Counted from the first letter of the stretch, positions 7,800 to 15,338 are shown. The stretch: DNA of 34,347 nt from Abiotrophia defectiva ATCC 49176 (GCF_000160075.2 NZ_KI535340.1:1161002-1195348), one strand, 5' to 3'. Notes: generated from the letters alone by a model not told the origin. Numbers and translations are program-made.

Positions 7800-7933
7800 C
7801 GAAAATGATGACTAAAACGACGAAAATGATGACTTGTCATCGAAAATGATGTTTTGAACATCGCTTTTGATGTTTTGCAATCGAAAATGACGAAAAAACT
7901 ATCACTTATGACGACTTCAAACTATTTTCTACG
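7800..7933 (+). promoter_or_regulatory. Array of six to seven LytTR-type boxes
   Basis: Direct repeats with consensus CGAAAATGATG start at 7800, 7821, 7841, 7862 (CGCTTTTGATG), 7882 (CGAAAATGACG) and 7903 (CACTTATGACG); a weak seventh is at 7923 (TATTTTCTACG). Steps are 21, 20, 21, 20, 21 and 20 bp, so every box faces the same side of the helix. LytTR regulators are known to use direct repeats one 21-bp step apart. The array fills the gap between the divergent kinase gene and the cell-wall operon. Confidence 0.75.
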
Positions 7934-7937
7934 ATTC

Positions 7938-7946
7938 TATTATATA
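7938..7946 (+). promoter_or_regulatory. -10 region of the cell-wall operon promoter
   Basis: Overlapping TATTAT (7938-7943) and TATATA (7941-7946) lie about 38-46 bp before the start at 7984. The -35 region holds no good TTGACA match but lies within the box array, as expected of an activator-dependent promoter. Confidence 0.6.
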
Positions 7947-7983
7947 GTTATCTCATCAAAACAACAAGGAGTTGGAAGAGAAT

Positions 7984-8217
7984 ATGAGGAGAAAATTTTT
8001 AAGCCTTGTGTTAGCTTGTCTGATTCTTAGTTTTAATCAGATAACTGCGCAAGCTTCAGAAGCTAATAGAGGGGGTGAAAATATAGGATATGTTTGTTTC
8101 CATAAGGTTCCATATCGTGCAAGATTTGCTACCTATCCTCCGGAGCAATATGGTGGAAGAAAATTATGCTTAGTAACTAAAATGAAAGATGGATCGTATT
8201 TTGCTTATTACAAATAG
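7984..8217 (+). CDS. Small secreted protein, first gene of the LytTR-controlled operon
   Basis: A 77-aa product. The ATG at 7984 is preceded by AAGGAG with a 12-nt gap; the in-frame TTG at 7972 directly abuts that site and would add four residues. It has a clear signal peptide (MRRKFLSLVLACLILSFN, cleavage probably after TAQA), leaving about 53 residues. The mature part holds two Cys (in GYVCFHK and GRKLCLV), many Tyr and Lys, and ends SYFAYYK. I do not recognise a family. The place, first behind the box array and divergent from the sensor kinase, makes a signal, a modulator of the sensor or a small effector possible; none is shown. Local GC is low (38% in 8041-8100), like the sensor half of the kinase. 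Confidence 0.8.
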   Translation: MRRKFLSLVLACLILSFNQITAQASEANRGGENIGYVCFHKVPYRARFATYPPEQYGGRKLCLVTKMKDGSYFAYYK

Positions 8218-8260
8218 ATATTTAACTATCAAAAAAACAAAGTAAAAGGGAGAAATTAAA

Positions 8261-9514
8261 ATGAACAAGAAATTATTTTTATGTGGTGCAGCATTAGTAG
8301 CAATTTTAGCAACAGAACAAGCAGTCAAGGCAGAGGAAGTAACCGAAGCTCAATCAACACCTACTGTTGAATTAGTCGAAAAAGTACAACCTATTGAGTC
8401 AACTCTAAGTCAAGCGCCTCAAGCTCCAGAGACAGCAAAAGTTGAAGCAGCCCCAACTGCTAAGCTAGGGAGTGTGGCCGAAGAAAAAGCGCCAGAGGAT
8501 AAGAAAGTACCAGACGATAAGAAGACAGAAGAAACTAAGATCCAAGAGTCTTCCGAAGCCGAAGCGAAACCTGCTATCGAAGAAAAAGTATCAGAGCTAG
8601 CTTCAAGTCAAGAAGCCAAGGATGATGTGAAGAAAGAAGCTAATGAAGAAGCCAAACAAGCAGACAAGAAAGAAAAAGAAGATAAAGGCTACACTGGCTT
8701 CAAGTCTCGCGGGGAGGCGGCACAGTATCACCAAGTAAAATCAGGAGACTCTCTATGGGCAATCGCGAACCTCTATAAGATTACCTTGGACGAGCTGCTT
8801 AAATATAACAACTTCTCATCATTAAGCACAATGATCCATCCGGGAGATAAGCTAGTTGTAAAACCAGGTAAGCCTGCTACTAGTACGCCAACTAATGACG
8901 ATAATCCAGCAAGTGGAAGCAATAATTATACACCTGACACTACTCATACCATTCAATCAGGTGATTCTCTCTGGCTGTTATCACAACGTTACGGAGTGAC
9001 GCTTGACGATTTGGTTAAGTGGAATGGCTTCAGCTCATATCGTGATATGATTCATCCAGGACAACAAATTATCGTTAAGAAGGGCTCTGGTAATTCTGGC
9101 AAGGCAACCCCAGCGCCAGCAAAACCACAACCTACTACACCATCAACTTTGGATGCTAGACGTCAGAAAGTCATTGAAGTGGCTAAGAAGTATTTAGGTG
9201 TACCATACGTTTATGGCGGTAAAACACCAAGCGGCTTTGACTGTTCAGGTTTTGTCGGCTATGTATTCAAGGAAGCTTTGGGAATTGATATTACAACATG
9301 GACAGTTACTCAAGAACGTAAAGGGACTGAAGTCGCAATCAAAGATGCAAAACCAGGTGACCTCTTCTTCTATGGTCCTCGTGGTGGCACCGAGCATGTC
9401 TCCATCTATTTAGGTGGTAAGCAATATATTCATGCTCCTTATCCAGGCCAAGTTGTTAAGATTGCGGATATGACCTACTATATGCCAAGTTTTGCTCGTC
9501 GGATTATTCAATAA
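8261..9514 (+). CDS. Secreted LysM-LysM-NlpC/P60 peptidoglycan hydrolase
   Basis: A 417-aa cell-wall hydrolase; P60-type enzymes cut peptide stems of peptidoglycan. Site AAAGGGAG precedes the ATG. Signal peptide is at 1-24 (VKA end). A Glu/Lys/Ala-rich, low-complexity region covers about 25-150. LysM 1 is at about 155-201 (VKSGDSLWAIANLYK) and LysM 2 at about 229-273 (IQSGDSLWLLSQRYG). The NlpC/P60 domain fills about 300-417, with Cys328 in FDCSGF, His379 in TEHVSIY and a third polar residue probably His391 in YIHAPY. All catalytic residues are present, so it should be active. It is gene 2 of the operon, 43 bp after the small secreted protein. The charged N-terminal region may be a wall-spanning spacer. 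Confidence 0.93.
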   Translation: MNKKLFLCGAALVAILATEQAVKAEEVTEAQSTPTVELVEKVQPIESTLSQAPQAPETAKVEAAPTAKLGSVAEEKAPEDKKVPDDKKTEETKIQESSEAEAKPAIEEKVSELASSQEAKDDVKKEANEEAKQADKKEKEDKGYTGFKSRGEAAQYHQVKSGDSLWAIANLYKITLDELLKYNNFSSLSTMIHPGDKLVVKPGKPATSTPTNDDNPASGSNNYTPDTTHTIQSGDSLWLLSQRYGVTLDDLVKWNGFSSYRDMIHPGQQIIVKKGSGNSGKATPAPAKPQPTTPSTLDARRQKVIEVAKKYLGVPYVYGGKTPSGFDCSGFVGYVFKEALGIDITTWTVTQERKGTEVAIKDAKPGDLFFYGPRGGTEHVSIYLGGKQYIHAPYPGQVVKIADMTYYMPSFARRIIQ

Positions 9515-9539
9515 TCCAATGTTCTAGGAGGATATTATC

Positions 9540-10703
9540 ATGAAAAAAGTTGTTCATAAGCTAATGGCCTTAGCGGCTCTTGTGGGGATGGGTTTGCCAG
9601 TTGTGCAAGCCCAGGCCCAAGAACAGCCTAATGTATTACCCGTTGTGAGTCTTGTACCCAAAGATGCAGCGCCAAGAATCGGGCGCAATGCCTTAGTCAA
9701 GATTAACTTAGTAGGTGCCGATAATGTCGTTCATAAGTCGCTCTATTACACTAGCTTCAACACGGTGGATATTACCTTGGGCCAAGTAGCTAGCTTGCTA
9801 GGGTCAAGTTATGACATTGAATTAGCACCACAAAATGTGCAAACAGACACCCATCTCAAGAATTATGTGACCGACCATGGCGAGTTCTATGGAAGTTACT
9901 TAGCAGCTAATTTTGTTCTTAAGAACCCAGATCAAGTTCCAGTTGAAAAAGCTGAAGAACCTGTTATCTATCCCGTTACCGTATTGGAAGAAAAAGGAGC
10001 AGACCTATTCTATGAACAATTAGTGACAGTAGATGTTAAGGACCAAGCAGAGACTGACTTAGCTACCACCCATTACTTAATTAATAGTGATAGCACAGAA
10101 TCTCCAGTTGACTTAGCGGCAGCTAGCTTTACCAAGGAGCACCCTGAGTATCATGTGGACGCGCAAACCGCCAAGTTACAAGGTAGCGTTAACCGCCAGC
10201 AACTAGAGCAAGTCCTTACAAGTCTAGGGACTGTTAATGTCTTCCGTAGCCACTATGTCTTAACGGCGGTCCAAGCTGCCAAACCTCAAGTAGCAGTAGC
10301 TGAGCCAGCAGCTCAATCATCAGCTGCAACCGTAAGTAGCCAAGCAAGCCAAAGTCAAGAAGCGACTTCATCTGCGCAAGCCAAAGAAAATAAGGCAGAA
10401 AAACCAGCTCCAAGCAAGAAAGAAGAGAAGATTGATACAGTTAAGAAAGAAGTTAGTCAATCTCCAAGTAAGAAGGTTGACGCTCCAACTAATCTAGCTA
10501 AGAAAGATGGTCAGTCAGAGAAAGCTAACAAAGCAACCCAAAGCCCTGCTCCGGTAGCTGCGGCCACACCAAGCAACAAGATTGGCAGACAGTTACCAAA
10601 TACAGGTGAAGTCAATATTGGAATTATCTCAATCCTATCCCTTGGATTAACACTGATTGGTTTCTTAATCGTCTTGGCAGAAAAACGTCGTTTAAGAAGA
10701 TAG
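9540..10703 (+). CDS. LPXTG cell-wall-anchored surface protein
   Basis: A 387-aa surface protein. The ATG follows CTAGGAGG. Signal peptide is at about 1-27 (VQAQAQ). Two related domains seem to fill about 30-265: one with LVKINLVGADNVVHKSLYYTS and YVTDHGEFYGSYLAANFVL, and one with THYLINSDS and FRSHYVLTAV. A Ser/Ala/Lys-rich stalk follows (about 270-348), then the sortase signal LPNTG (about 352-356), a hydrophobic segment and the tail EKRRLRR. Sortase should attach it to peptidoglycan. The globular part resembles the product of 12350-13552 throughout, so the two are paralogues. The domain family is not one I can name with confidence (MucBP-like is a guess). It is gene 3 of the operon, 25 bp after the hydrolase. 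Confidence 0.9.
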   Translation: MKKVVHKLMALAALVGMGLPVVQAQAQEQPNVLPVVSLVPKDAAPRIGRNALVKINLVGADNVVHKSLYYTSFNTVDITLGQVASLLGSSYDIELAPQNVQTDTHLKNYVTDHGEFYGSYLAANFVLKNPDQVPVEKAEEPVIYPVTVLEEKGADLFYEQLVTVDVKDQAETDLATTHYLINSDSTESPVDLAAASFTKEHPEYHVDAQTAKLQGSVNRQQLEQVLTSLGTVNVFRSHYVLTAVQAAKPQVAVAEPAAQSSAATVSSQASQSQEATSSAQAKENKAEKPAPSKKEEKIDTVKKEVSQSPSKKVDAPTNLAKKDGQSEKANKATQSPAPVAAATPSNKIGRQLPNTGEVNIGIISILSLGLTLIGFLIVLAEKRRLRR

Positions 10704-10737
10704 ACTTATGAACGTGATAGAAAGGTTGTCAGTAAGT

Positions 10738-12180
10738 ATGCAGAATAAAATATTCAAATTTACCTTAGTCGCAGCATTTTCTTTATGCTTTCATCAAGGG
10801 ATCGTACATGCCAATGAGGCTAATAGCATATCGTCTCAGAACTCCATAGCTGAATCTAGCGATTATCGGCCATCAGAAAATGAGTTAGCTCCTGCCTCTC
10901 TTGAAGACTTATCCGAATCTATGACAAGTATTAGTGAACAAGACTTATCAGCTTCTGACGTGATTAGTAGTAGCTCTAAAGAATCACTAGATGTAAGTGA
11001 GCAAGAGCTTTCTGGAGTGGAATCAGAAGCAAGTAAGGCTACTAACAGTGAATCAGAGTCTCTAACAAAGGATGAGACAAATACAGAGAGTGGAAAAGTG
11101 AGTCTTCGTTCACCGGGAAATGTTGAACGTCATTATACCATTAAATCAGGTGACTCCTTGTGGCTGATTGCTAACAAGTTTGGCTTAACAATCGATGAAC
11201 TACTTAAGTTGAATGGATTTGCGAATACCAGCGTCATGCTGCATCCAGGTCAGTTAATTAAAGTATCTGCTCCAAAAGAAGTAGCGAAGACTGAGCCAGA
11301 AACAAAAGCTCAACAGCCAGGCAATCCTCAAGAATATATTATTCAAAGTGGCGATTCCCTATGGCGAATTTCTCAGCGCTATAGAATTACGCTAGATGAA
11401 TTAATGAAATGGAATAATTTTGCTTCACTAAATGTGATGTTGCATCCTGGGCAGAAGATCATTGTCAGCCGCCCTCAAGTAAGTAAGGATACACCTAAGC
11501 AAAAAGATGAAGTTAAGAAGGATGAAAGCAAAAAAGACGAGCCTAAAAATCAAGAAGCAAGTACTTATACCATTCAATCAGGCGATTCCTTCTGGAAGAT
11601 TGCTAACCAATATGGAATGTCAGTAGACGAGCTTTTGAAGCTCAATGGATATAGCTCAGCCAATGTCATGATTCATCCTGGGCAAGTTTTGAAAGTCAAG
11701 AGTCAGTCAGCTACTTCTAATCCTAAGCCTAGCCCAGCAACAGGCAGCCTACCACGTCTCACAAGCCGCTATTATCAAGCCTTAAGTGGAGCACAGAAGC
11801 AATTCCTTAACAAGATTACTCCAGCCGCAGTAAATGGTTGGGATCAATATAAAATTTTGCCTTCTGTGACATTGGGACAAGCCATTATTGAGTCGGCATG
11901 GGGTAGCTCTCCTGGTGCTATCTATAAGAATAATTACTTTGGTGTTATGGACAGCAACGGCAGTCTCAGACGCTATGCGAGTGTGGAGGAGGGCTTTAAG
12001 CACCGTTTTGAATTTCTTCAGCATTATCGTGGTGTAGCTGGTAACCGAGATTATCGAAGCACCTTACGTAATATTCATGCCGGCGGTTATGCGGAGGCAC
12101 CTGACTATGCCCAAAGTTTAATTAACCTTATTGAGCAATATGGTCTGCAAGTCTACGACACTTTTGTACTAAATAAGTAA
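10738..12180 (+). CDS. Secreted triple-LysM glucosaminidase (GH73 autolysin)
   Basis: Cell-wall hydrolase of about 480 aa that should cut the glycan backbone, as GH73 N-acetylglucosaminidases do. I prefer the ATG at 10738 (weak AAAGG upstream; compact signal peptide MQNKIFKFTLVAAFSLC). The ATG at 10708, only 5 bp after the previous stop, would add 10 residues. A Ser/Glu-rich region covers about 30-125. LysM domains lie at about 131-176, 199-243 and 276-321, each with an (S/T)IKSGDSLW-like or IQSGDS start. The glucosaminidase domain is at about 345-475, with likely catalytic Glu385 in AIIESAWGS and later NNYFGVM. It is the last gene of the LytTR-linked operon, followed by a terminator. Confidence 0.92.
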   Translation: MQNKIFKFTLVAAFSLCFHQGIVHANEANSISSQNSIAESSDYRPSENELAPASLEDLSESMTSISEQDLSASDVISSSSKESLDVSEQELSGVESEASKATNSESESLTKDETNTESGKVSLRSPGNVERHYTIKSGDSLWLIANKFGLTIDELLKLNGFANTSVMLHPGQLIKVSAPKEVAKTEPETKAQQPGNPQEYIIQSGDSLWRISQRYRITLDELMKWNNFASLNVMLHPGQKIIVSRPQVSKDTPKQKDEVKKDESKKDEPKNQEASTYTIQSGDSFWKIANQYGMSVDELLKLNGYSSANVMIHPGQVLKVKSQSATSNPKPSPATGSLPRLTSRYYQALSGAQKQFLNKITPAAVNGWDQYKILPSVTLGQAIIESAWGSSPGAIYKNNYFGVMDSNGSLRRYASVEEGFKHRFEFLQHYRGVAGNRDYRSTLRNIHAGGYAEAPDYAQSLINLIEQYGLQVYDTFVLNK

Positions 12181-12206
12181 TAAGGCTATTAATTTATTAT
12201 ACTTCT

Positions 12207-12238
12207 AAACCCCCAGATAACTTTTCTGAGGGTTTTTC
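12207..12238 (+). terminator. Terminator of the cell-wall operon
   Basis: Stem AAACCCCCAGA (12207-12217) pairs with TCTGAGGGTTT with one mismatch, followed by a T run. Confidence 0.8.
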
Positions 12239-12249
12239 TCATAAAACAT

Positions 12250-12315
12250 CAAATTCGATGATTTTTAATCGATTTTGATGACTTTGCCCCATTTTGCTGG
12301 CCCAAGGCTTATACT
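12250..12315 (+). promoter_or_regulatory. Second LytTR-type box set and promoter
   Basis: Direct repeats CAAATTCGATG (12250-12260), CGATTTTGATG (12270-12280) and a weaker CATTTTGCTGG (12290-12300) repeat every 20 bp. The -10 TATACT (12310-12315) follows and no -35 is seen. The distance from the second box to the -10 is 29 bp, close to the 27 bp between the sixth box and TATATA in the first array. The promoter drives the LPXTG gene at 12350. Confidence 0.6.
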
Positions 12316-12349
12316 ATAGTCAAGAAAAAGAAAAAAGGAGAGACCTACC

Positions 12350-13552
12350 ATGAAAGCAATTATTAAAAAGAGTATTACATTATTAGCAGCCGTGAGCCTG
12401 GCTTTGCCATTGGCACCAGTGCCGGTTGCCCAAGCGCAAGAGACCTTATCCGTTGTCAACCTCATGCCTAAGGCGGACGAGACAGCATCCGAGAAGGGGC
12501 TAGTCAAGATTCATTTAGTCGACAAGGACGGCAAGGTCCACAAGACCCTCTACTATACCAGCGTCAATTCAGGAGACGTGACCTTCAACCAAATCTATGA
12601 CTTGCTTAAGGGCACTTATAAGATTGAGCGCGTCCCTCAGAATATCAAGACTGATACGGCTAAGAAGCACTATGTCACAGACAAGGGCGAGTTTGACGGC
12701 CATACTTTTGAAGCCAACTTTGTCTTGGAAGCTGCCGACAGCCTGCCAGTAGAGGAAGCCCAAGAACCTAAGACTTACGCCGTGACAGAGTTGCCTAAGA
12801 AAAACCTTCTTTTAGACGCCCAACTGATGACGGTTAAGGTTCAAGATGACAAGCAAGCAGTCTCCGAAACCAGCCACTACCTGGTTAACAGCGAGACCAG
12901 CCAGTCTGCCTTCGACATGGCGGCCCAAGCTTTCGTCAAAGCCCATCCCGACTACAAAGTCGACGCCAGCCAAGCTCAACAAGTTGGCCAAATCAACCCA
13001 GACGCCAAGGAAGAGGTGCAAACTAACCTGGGCACCTTCAAGGTCTACCGCTCCAACTATGTGCTAACCGCTGTGGCGGCCGGGCAAGCAGGGCAGGCTG
13101 CGCAGTCTAGTCAAGCTAGCCAGTCTAGTCAGTCAAGTCAGGCTGCCAATAGCCAAAGCAAAGAAAGCAGCGCACCAGCTGCGAGCCAGGCATCTGGCGC
13201 CAACCAATCATCTGCTGCCAACCAAGGTGCTGCCGCAAGCCAGTCTTCTGCTGCGAGCCAGGCTAGTGGCGCCAACCAGTCTTCTGCTGCGAACCAAGCT
13301 TCAGGCGCTAACCAATCTTCTGCCGCGAGCCAAGCTTCAGGAGCTAACCAATCTTCAGCCACCAATCAAAGCTCAGTTGCCAGCCAATCTGCTAAGGAAT
13401 CTAAAGAGCCAGGCGTCCGCTATGACCGTAATGGCCGCCGCCTCCCAAGCACTGGTGAAGCCTCCTCAATCCTTTCCCTCTTCATCATCGGCCTCCTAAT
13501 CGTATCCGGCATCTGGATCGCCTACACCGAGCACCGCAAACAATCCCGTTAA
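12350..13552 (+). CDS. LPXTG cell-wall-anchored surface protein (paralogue)
   Basis: A 400-aa surface protein paralogous to the product of 9540-10703. The site AAAAGGAGAG precedes the ATG. Signal peptide is at about 1-32 (VAQAQ). Shared blocks are LVKIHLVDKDGKVHKTLYYTS, PQNIKTDT, YVTDKGEFDG and YRSNYVLTAV. The stalk (about 245-355) contains Ser/Ala/Gln repeats; from about 13186 to 13375 the DNA repeats a 36-bp unit coding ASQASGANQSSA, which may vary in number between strains. The sortase signal is LPSTG (about 365-369), followed by a membrane segment and basic tail. It has its own promoter with LytTR-type boxes and its own terminator. Codon use is more GC-rich than in the paralogue, so the duplication is not recent or one copy came from elsewhere. 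Confidence 0.9.
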   Translation: MKAIIKKSITLLAAVSLALPLAPVPVAQAQETLSVVNLMPKADETASEKGLVKIHLVDKDGKVHKTLYYTSVNSGDVTFNQIYDLLKGTYKIERVPQNIKTDTAKKHYVTDKGEFDGHTFEANFVLEAADSLPVEEAQEPKTYAVTELPKKNLLLDAQLMTVKVQDDKQAVSETSHYLVNSETSQSAFDMAAQAFVKAHPDYKVDASQAQQVGQINPDAKEEVQTNLGTFKVYRSNYVLTAVAAGQAGQAAQSSQASQSSQSSQAANSQSKESSAPAASQASGANQSSAANQGAAASQSSAASQASGANQSSAANQASGANQSSAASQASGANQSSATNQSSVASQSAKESKEPGVRYDRNGRRLPSTGEASSILSLFIIGLLIVSGIWIAYTEHRKQSR

Positions 13553-13560
13553 CAGCAAAC

Positions 13561-13593
13561 AGCCCTGCCATTCGAGTGGCAGGGCTTCTTTTG
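13561..13593 (+). terminator. Terminator of the second LPXTG gene
   Basis: Perfect stem AGCCCTGCCA (13561-13570) and TGGCAGGGCT (13577-13586), with loop TTCGAG, then TCTTTTG. Confidence 0.9.
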
Positions 13594-13653
13594 TATTTTG
13601 GGAAAAAGGGAGCGGGGCGGTGGACTCATAAAAAGATAGATTCTGGCAGAGCC

Positions 13654-13844
13654 AGTGGTCCACTCTTCAGAGTGGACCACTAGCTCACGCCATTTCGTGG
13701 CAAAAGACCGGATTTCAGCCTTTTTCTGGGTAGCCAGTGGTCCACTCTTCAAAGTGGACCACTAGCTCGTGCTTTTTCGGGGCAAAAGCCGGATATCTGC
13801 CTTTTTCCGGGTAGCCAGTGGTCCACTCTTTAGAGTGGACCACT
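13654..13844. repeat. Palindromic repeat array C, left part (3 units, 81-82 bp period)
   Basis: Arms at 13654-13665/13670-13681 (loop TTCA), 13736-13747/13752-13763 (loop TTCA, one mismatch at the arm end) and 13817-13828/13833-13844 (loop TTTA). Spacers share TTTCGGGGCAAAAGCC and a CCTTTTTC tract. The GGGCAAAAGCCC core found in intact spacers can form a second small hairpin. The array continues beyond the IS element at 15229; removal of the IS and one target copy restores an 82-bp step. Confidence 0.95.
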
Positions 13845-13862
13845 GGCTCACGCTATTTCGGG

Positions 13863-13870
13863 GCAAAAGC
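13863..13870. repeat. 8-bp target duplication, left copy
   Basis: GCAAAAGC lies immediately left of the IS end and recurs at 15193-15200, immediately right of it. In the intact repeat spacer this is the AAAA loop plus two base pairs of the GGGCAAAAGCCC hairpin. Confidence 0.9.
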
Positions 13871-15192
13871 AGTCAAGTCCAAAATCCTGTGTAAAAATAT
13901 GTAGGCTGTCCTATAGCTTATTTGCGTTTGGTGAAGTTGACCAGGAAGGGGCGTGTGTTAGCCTGCCAAGCATCGTTTAGATCAATGAGGATGGCGCCAA
14001 TTAATCGCTCAGCAGAAGCGACATTAGGATAGACGCCAATGACCTTATCCCGCCGTCTGATTTCACGGTTTAAACGTTCGACAGAGTTAGTCGTCCGCAA
14101 ATTGGGATGGTAAATCTCAGGCTCCATCATAAACAGGACGGCATCTTCAAAGCCCTCATCTAAAACCTTTAAGGCCTTCTGATAGCGAGGATTGTCCGCG
14201 ACAGTGGCCTCAAAATCTTCCTTAAGCCGCCTTGCATGTTCGGCGGTGGGTGCCTGGAATATGGCCTTCAACTTAGCGCGTGCCTCGAAACTCCCTTTTC
14301 TAGGAATGGTCTCGACAATGTTGGACAAGAAATGAAAGACGCAACGTTGCCAAGGGACGCCGACAAAACAGTGCTGGATGGCTGCTCTGAGGCCAGAATG
14401 AGCGTCTGAAATAATCAGGGTAGGCTGGCTCAAACCACGGGCTCGCAGGGACTGAAGGAAGGTCAGCCAAGCCTCCTTGCTTTCTTCTTCTGACACCCAA
14501 AAGCCGATGATTTCGCGCTTGTTGGCCTCGTTGACCCCTTGAGCTAGGTAGACCGCCTTGGACACCACACGACCCTCTTCACGCACCTTAATGTAAAGGG
14601 CATCGAGGTAGAGGTAGCGGAAGTGACTGTGGGTCAGGGTCCGGTTTTTGAAGGCTTCAATCTCAGGATCCAGTCGCTTCATGACATCTGACACAAAGGA
14701 CTTGGAAACCGTCTCGCCACACAATTCTTGCACGATTTTGGTGACTTTGCGTGTAGAGACCCCATTGACTACCATTTCCATCATAGAGAGCAGGAAGGCC
14801 TGTTCGTTGCGCTGGTAACGTTCAAAGAGCTCAGTTTTAAACTCACCAGAACGCGTGCGTGGGACTTGTAATTTAAGGGTGCCGATGGAGAGCGTCCATT
14901 GGCGTTCATAGTAACCGTTGCGATAGTCTTGGCGCTGGTCGGAGCGTTCATGGGGAGCGGCTTGGATGAACTGGTGGCGTTCTTCTTCCATGTAGGCATT
15001 AAAGACGGTAATAGCCAGCGACTTCATGAGCGTGTTCATGTCACTGTTTAAAACTGCCTCTGTTAATTCTTCAAGTTTTAGGTTAATATTAAGGTAAGTC
15101 ATGGTAATCTCCTCTTTCAATGTTTTCGGACAACTACATTGTACCAGAGATTACCTGGCTTTTTCTTTTTACACAATTATAGGGACTTAATC
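13871..15192 (-). mobile_element. Complete IS256-family element (1322 bp, copy 2)
   Basis: The left end is AGTCAAGTCC and continues to CTGTGTAAAAA; the right end, read on the minus strand, is GATTAAGTCC and continues to TTGTGTAAAAA. These are imperfect inverted repeats of IS256 type. One transposase gene fills the element. The 8-bp direct repeat GCAAAAGC on both sides proves the borders. The insertion split a palindromic repeat array. Confidence 0.95.
13918..15102 (-). CDS. IS256-family transposase, complete
   Basis: A 394-aa mutator-type DDE transposase, the normal length for IS256 proteins (about 390). The ATG at 15102 follows AGAGGAG; a TTG six codons upstream overlaps that site. Catalytic residues are present at family positions: D167 (LYLDALYIKV), D233 (IISDAHSGLR) and E342 (TNSVERLNREIRRR). 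A conserved CVFHFLSNI follows the second Asp. No frame break, so the element may be active. Copies at both window edges differ by scattered substitutions. Confidence 0.96.
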   Translation of the reverse strand: MTYLNINLKLEELTEAVLNSDMNTLMKSLAITVFNAYMEEERHQFIQAAPHERSDQRQDYRNGYYERQWTLSIGTLKLQVPRTRSGEFKTELFERYQRNEQAFLLSMMEMVVNGVSTRKVTKIVQELCGETVSKSFVSDVMKRLDPEIEAFKNRTLTHSHFRYLYLDALYIKVREEGRVVSKAVYLAQGVNEANKREIIGFWVSEEESKEAWLTFLQSLRARGLSQPTLIISDAHSGLRAAIQHCFVGVPWQRCVFHFLSNIVETIPRKGSFEARAKLKAIFQAPTAEHARRLKEDFEATVADNPRYQKALKVLDEGFEDAVLFMMEPEIYHPNLRTTNSVERLNREIRRRDKVIGVYPNVASAERLIGAILIDLNDAWQANTRPFLVNFTKRK

Positions 15193-15200
15193 GCAAAAGC
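15193..15200. repeat. 8-bp target duplication, right copy
   Basis: GCAAAAGC, identical to 13863-13870, followed by CCGG, which resumes the interrupted repeat spacer. Confidence 0.9.
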
Positions 15201-15228
15201 CCGGTTTTCGCCTTTTTCCCAGGAAGCC

Positions 15229-15338
15229 AGTGGTCCACTCTCCAGAGTGGACCACTAGCTCACGCCATTTCGGGGCAAAAGCCCGGATTTCAGCCTTTTC
15301 CCAGGCAGCCAGTGGACCACTCTCCAAAGTGGACCACT
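15229..15338. repeat. Palindromic repeat array C, right part (2 units, 82-bp period)
   Basis: Arms at 15229-15240/15245-15256 (loop TCCA) and 15311-15322/15327-15338 (loop TCCA; the left arm has GGACC and the right arm starts AAGTGG). The spacer carries CGGGGCAAAAGCCCGG intact. Together with the left part this is a five-unit array downstream of the second LPXTG gene, ending next to the TetR gene. Confidence 0.95.

Noticed and set aside
13138-13365. Minus-strand frame with EDWLAPEAWLA repeats
   Set aside because: Shadow of the 36-bp stalk repeat in the LPXTG gene.
13654-15338. Regular 82-bp repeat array as a CRISPR
   Set aside because: The repeated part is a long palindrome with variable loop and the spacers are themselves conserved; no cas genes and wrong unit length.
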